DNA of 64,000 nucleotides, taken from the NCBI RefSeq assembly GCF_027923905.1, contig NZ_AP026966.1, forward strand, positions 3,535,001 to 3,599,000, in the 5' to 3' direction. Shown here piece by piece: positions 63,208 to 64,000 of the stretch. Position 1 is the stretch's first letter; the number at the start of each line of letters is the position of its first letter. This DNA comes from Massilia varians. Its GTDB lineage: Bacteria > Pseudomonadota > Gammaproteobacteria > Burkholderiales > Burkholderiaceae_D. Both the position numbers and the translations under genes were made by a program. The notes below the pieces were generated by a model that searched no databases, was not told the DNA's origin, and saw only the letters and a list, made by a program, of their open reading frames with translations.

Positions 63208-64000
63208 AGGACGAAGGCGCGTGTCGGGTCGCCCATCATGTCGTCGAACTCCTCCTGGCTACCGAAAGGCAGGCTGGCATCGAACTCTTCGTTAAGCGCC
63301 GTGAGACTGGCGAGGAAGCGGTCGCCGTCCCAGTCCACCATGGCGGATTCAAGCGCATCGAAGGCCGACAGCAGGTGCCGCCTGCGCGTGGCAAAGTGCT
63401 CCTCGATCAGCGCGTCGAACTCGAGACGGTGGGCCCGCATCAGCGGTATGGCGGTCAGACACATCGCCTCCACCCTCTCCTTGCGTTCGCGCGCCACCTT
63501 GACCACCGCCGTCTCGCCAAGACTGATGAGGCCGGACTGATGCAGCATATTGCCGACGAAGTAACCGACCGTCGAACCGATCAACGCTCCGACGACCGGT
63601 ACCGGAATCATGACCTGCCCCAATGCGCCGTAATAAAACGCAGATGCACCTGTCATTGCCGTGTGACTGACCTCAGACAGCAACTCATCTTCATCGATGT
63701 CGCCATTCAGGTAGCGCGCCAGCGATCGCCCGCTCTGCACAATGCCGGCAGCCAGAGCCACGTGAGCATTCGACTTCACGAAACGCGCACTGACGGCCTT
63801 GCCGATCTCGGGCCCGCCAAGCGAGGTGAAGCCTTCGCGTACGGCGTGAGTCGCCGCCTTGCTGAGCGCGCCCGATGCGTAGCTCATGGTGTAGCCCTTG
63901 GCGGCATCGATCGCCACCTGTGCAAGGATTTCACCAGGCTCGGCGTTACCACGAGCCAGGCGGACCAGTCCGGCTACACCGCTGACCCCGCCAGCAAGAG
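63204..64000 (-). CDS. unknown protein with two glycine-rich hydrophobic repeats (start outside the window)
   Basis: The reading frame is open up to 64000, so at least 264 codons are present and the true start is beyond the window; a GTG at 63917 is only an internal candidate. I do not recognise a named family. Two related segments of 48 residues can be aligned without gaps: one opens LAGGVSGVAGLVRLARG and ends SGALSKA, the other opens LAAGIVQSGRSLARYLNG and ends YGALGQV. Then comes a strongly apolar glycine-zipper segment (PVVGALIGSTVGYFVGNML), and a long charged helical C-terminal part. It may insert into or bend membranes. It is co-translated with the YkgJ gene. Confidence 0.75.
   Translation of the reverse strand, partial: LAGGVSGVAGLVRLARGNAEPGEILAQVAIDAAKGYTMSYASGALSKAATHAVREGFTSLGGPEIGKAVSARFVKSNAHVALAAGIVQSGRSLARYLNGDIDEDELLSEVSHTAMTGASAFYYGALGQVMIPVPVVGALIGSTVGYFVGNMLHQSGLISLGETAVVKVARERKERVEAMCLTAIPLMRAHRLEFDALIEEHFATRRRHLLSAFDALESAMVDWDGDRFLASLTALNEEFDASLPFGSQEEFDDMMGDPTRAFVL

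Overview
The window is GC-rich chromosomal DNA from a betaproteobacterium. Gene content and order (thrS-infC-rpmI-rplT-pheS-pheT-ihfA-merR; smc-zipA-ligA; fimT-pilVWXY1; gcvT-H-P behind a tandem glycine riboswitch) and protein character point to Burkholderiales, most likely Oxalobacteraceae close to Massilia. That placement is inferred from gene content; no rRNA is present. Coding density is high, many neighbours overlap by 1-4 bases or meet tail to tail, and there is no phage, insertion sequence or CRISPR array.

Layout. 1-5.5 kb: a DUF488 gene, a complete polar amino-acid ABC importer operon (binding protein, two permeases, ATPase), an exonuclease III-type nuclease and a LysE-type exporter. 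5.5-12 kb: an exported GH31 enzyme, an amidohydrolase-fold protein that has lost metal ligands, a POT peptide transporter and an aminotransferase. 12-15.5 kb: an apparent signalling operon made of a small unknown protein, a double-domain KaiC-like ATPase and a soluble hybrid histidine kinase, behind a promoter whose spacer is a perfect inverted repeat. 15.5-28.8 kb: a DUF885 peptidase, then a long leftward run of housekeeping genes (DUF1631, smc, zipA, ligA, galU, def, small outer-membrane protein). Two copies of a palindromic intergenic repeat (10.65 and 17.28 kb) lie in this half; the second supplies the stop codon of the outer-membrane gene.

28.8-39 kb: a KGG stress protein, a ClpP-like protease, the glycine cleavage operon with promoter, tandem riboswitch and an internal terminator, a degenerate chemoreceptor, an OmpA-type barrel and prfC. 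39-52 kb: a minor pilin operon ending in pilY1, tail to tail with an OmpR-type two-component pair; then a Crp/Fnr-like regulator, a NarX-type kinase with CHASE3 input and a NarL-type regulator. 51.7-60 kb: the translation-factor operon with tRNA-Val, thrS, infC (AUA start), rpmI, rplT, pheS, pheT, ihfA and a MerR-type gene, with terminator or attenuator hairpins before thrS and pheS and a 307-base structured gap before rpmI. 60-64 kb: a CDF metal exporter with an altered metal site, a thioredoxin-reductase-like flavoprotein without a recognisable NADPH motif, a GGDEF protein with a collapsed PAS domain, a YkgJ zinc/iron-cluster protein and a membrane protein that runs off the end.

The strongest leads are the KaiC/hybrid-kinase operon and several proteins that keep a family fold but have lost defining residues (amidohydrolase, chemoreceptor, flavoprotein, CDF exporter, PAS-GGDEF). 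Motif assignments come from reading translated sequence by eye; no database search was run.
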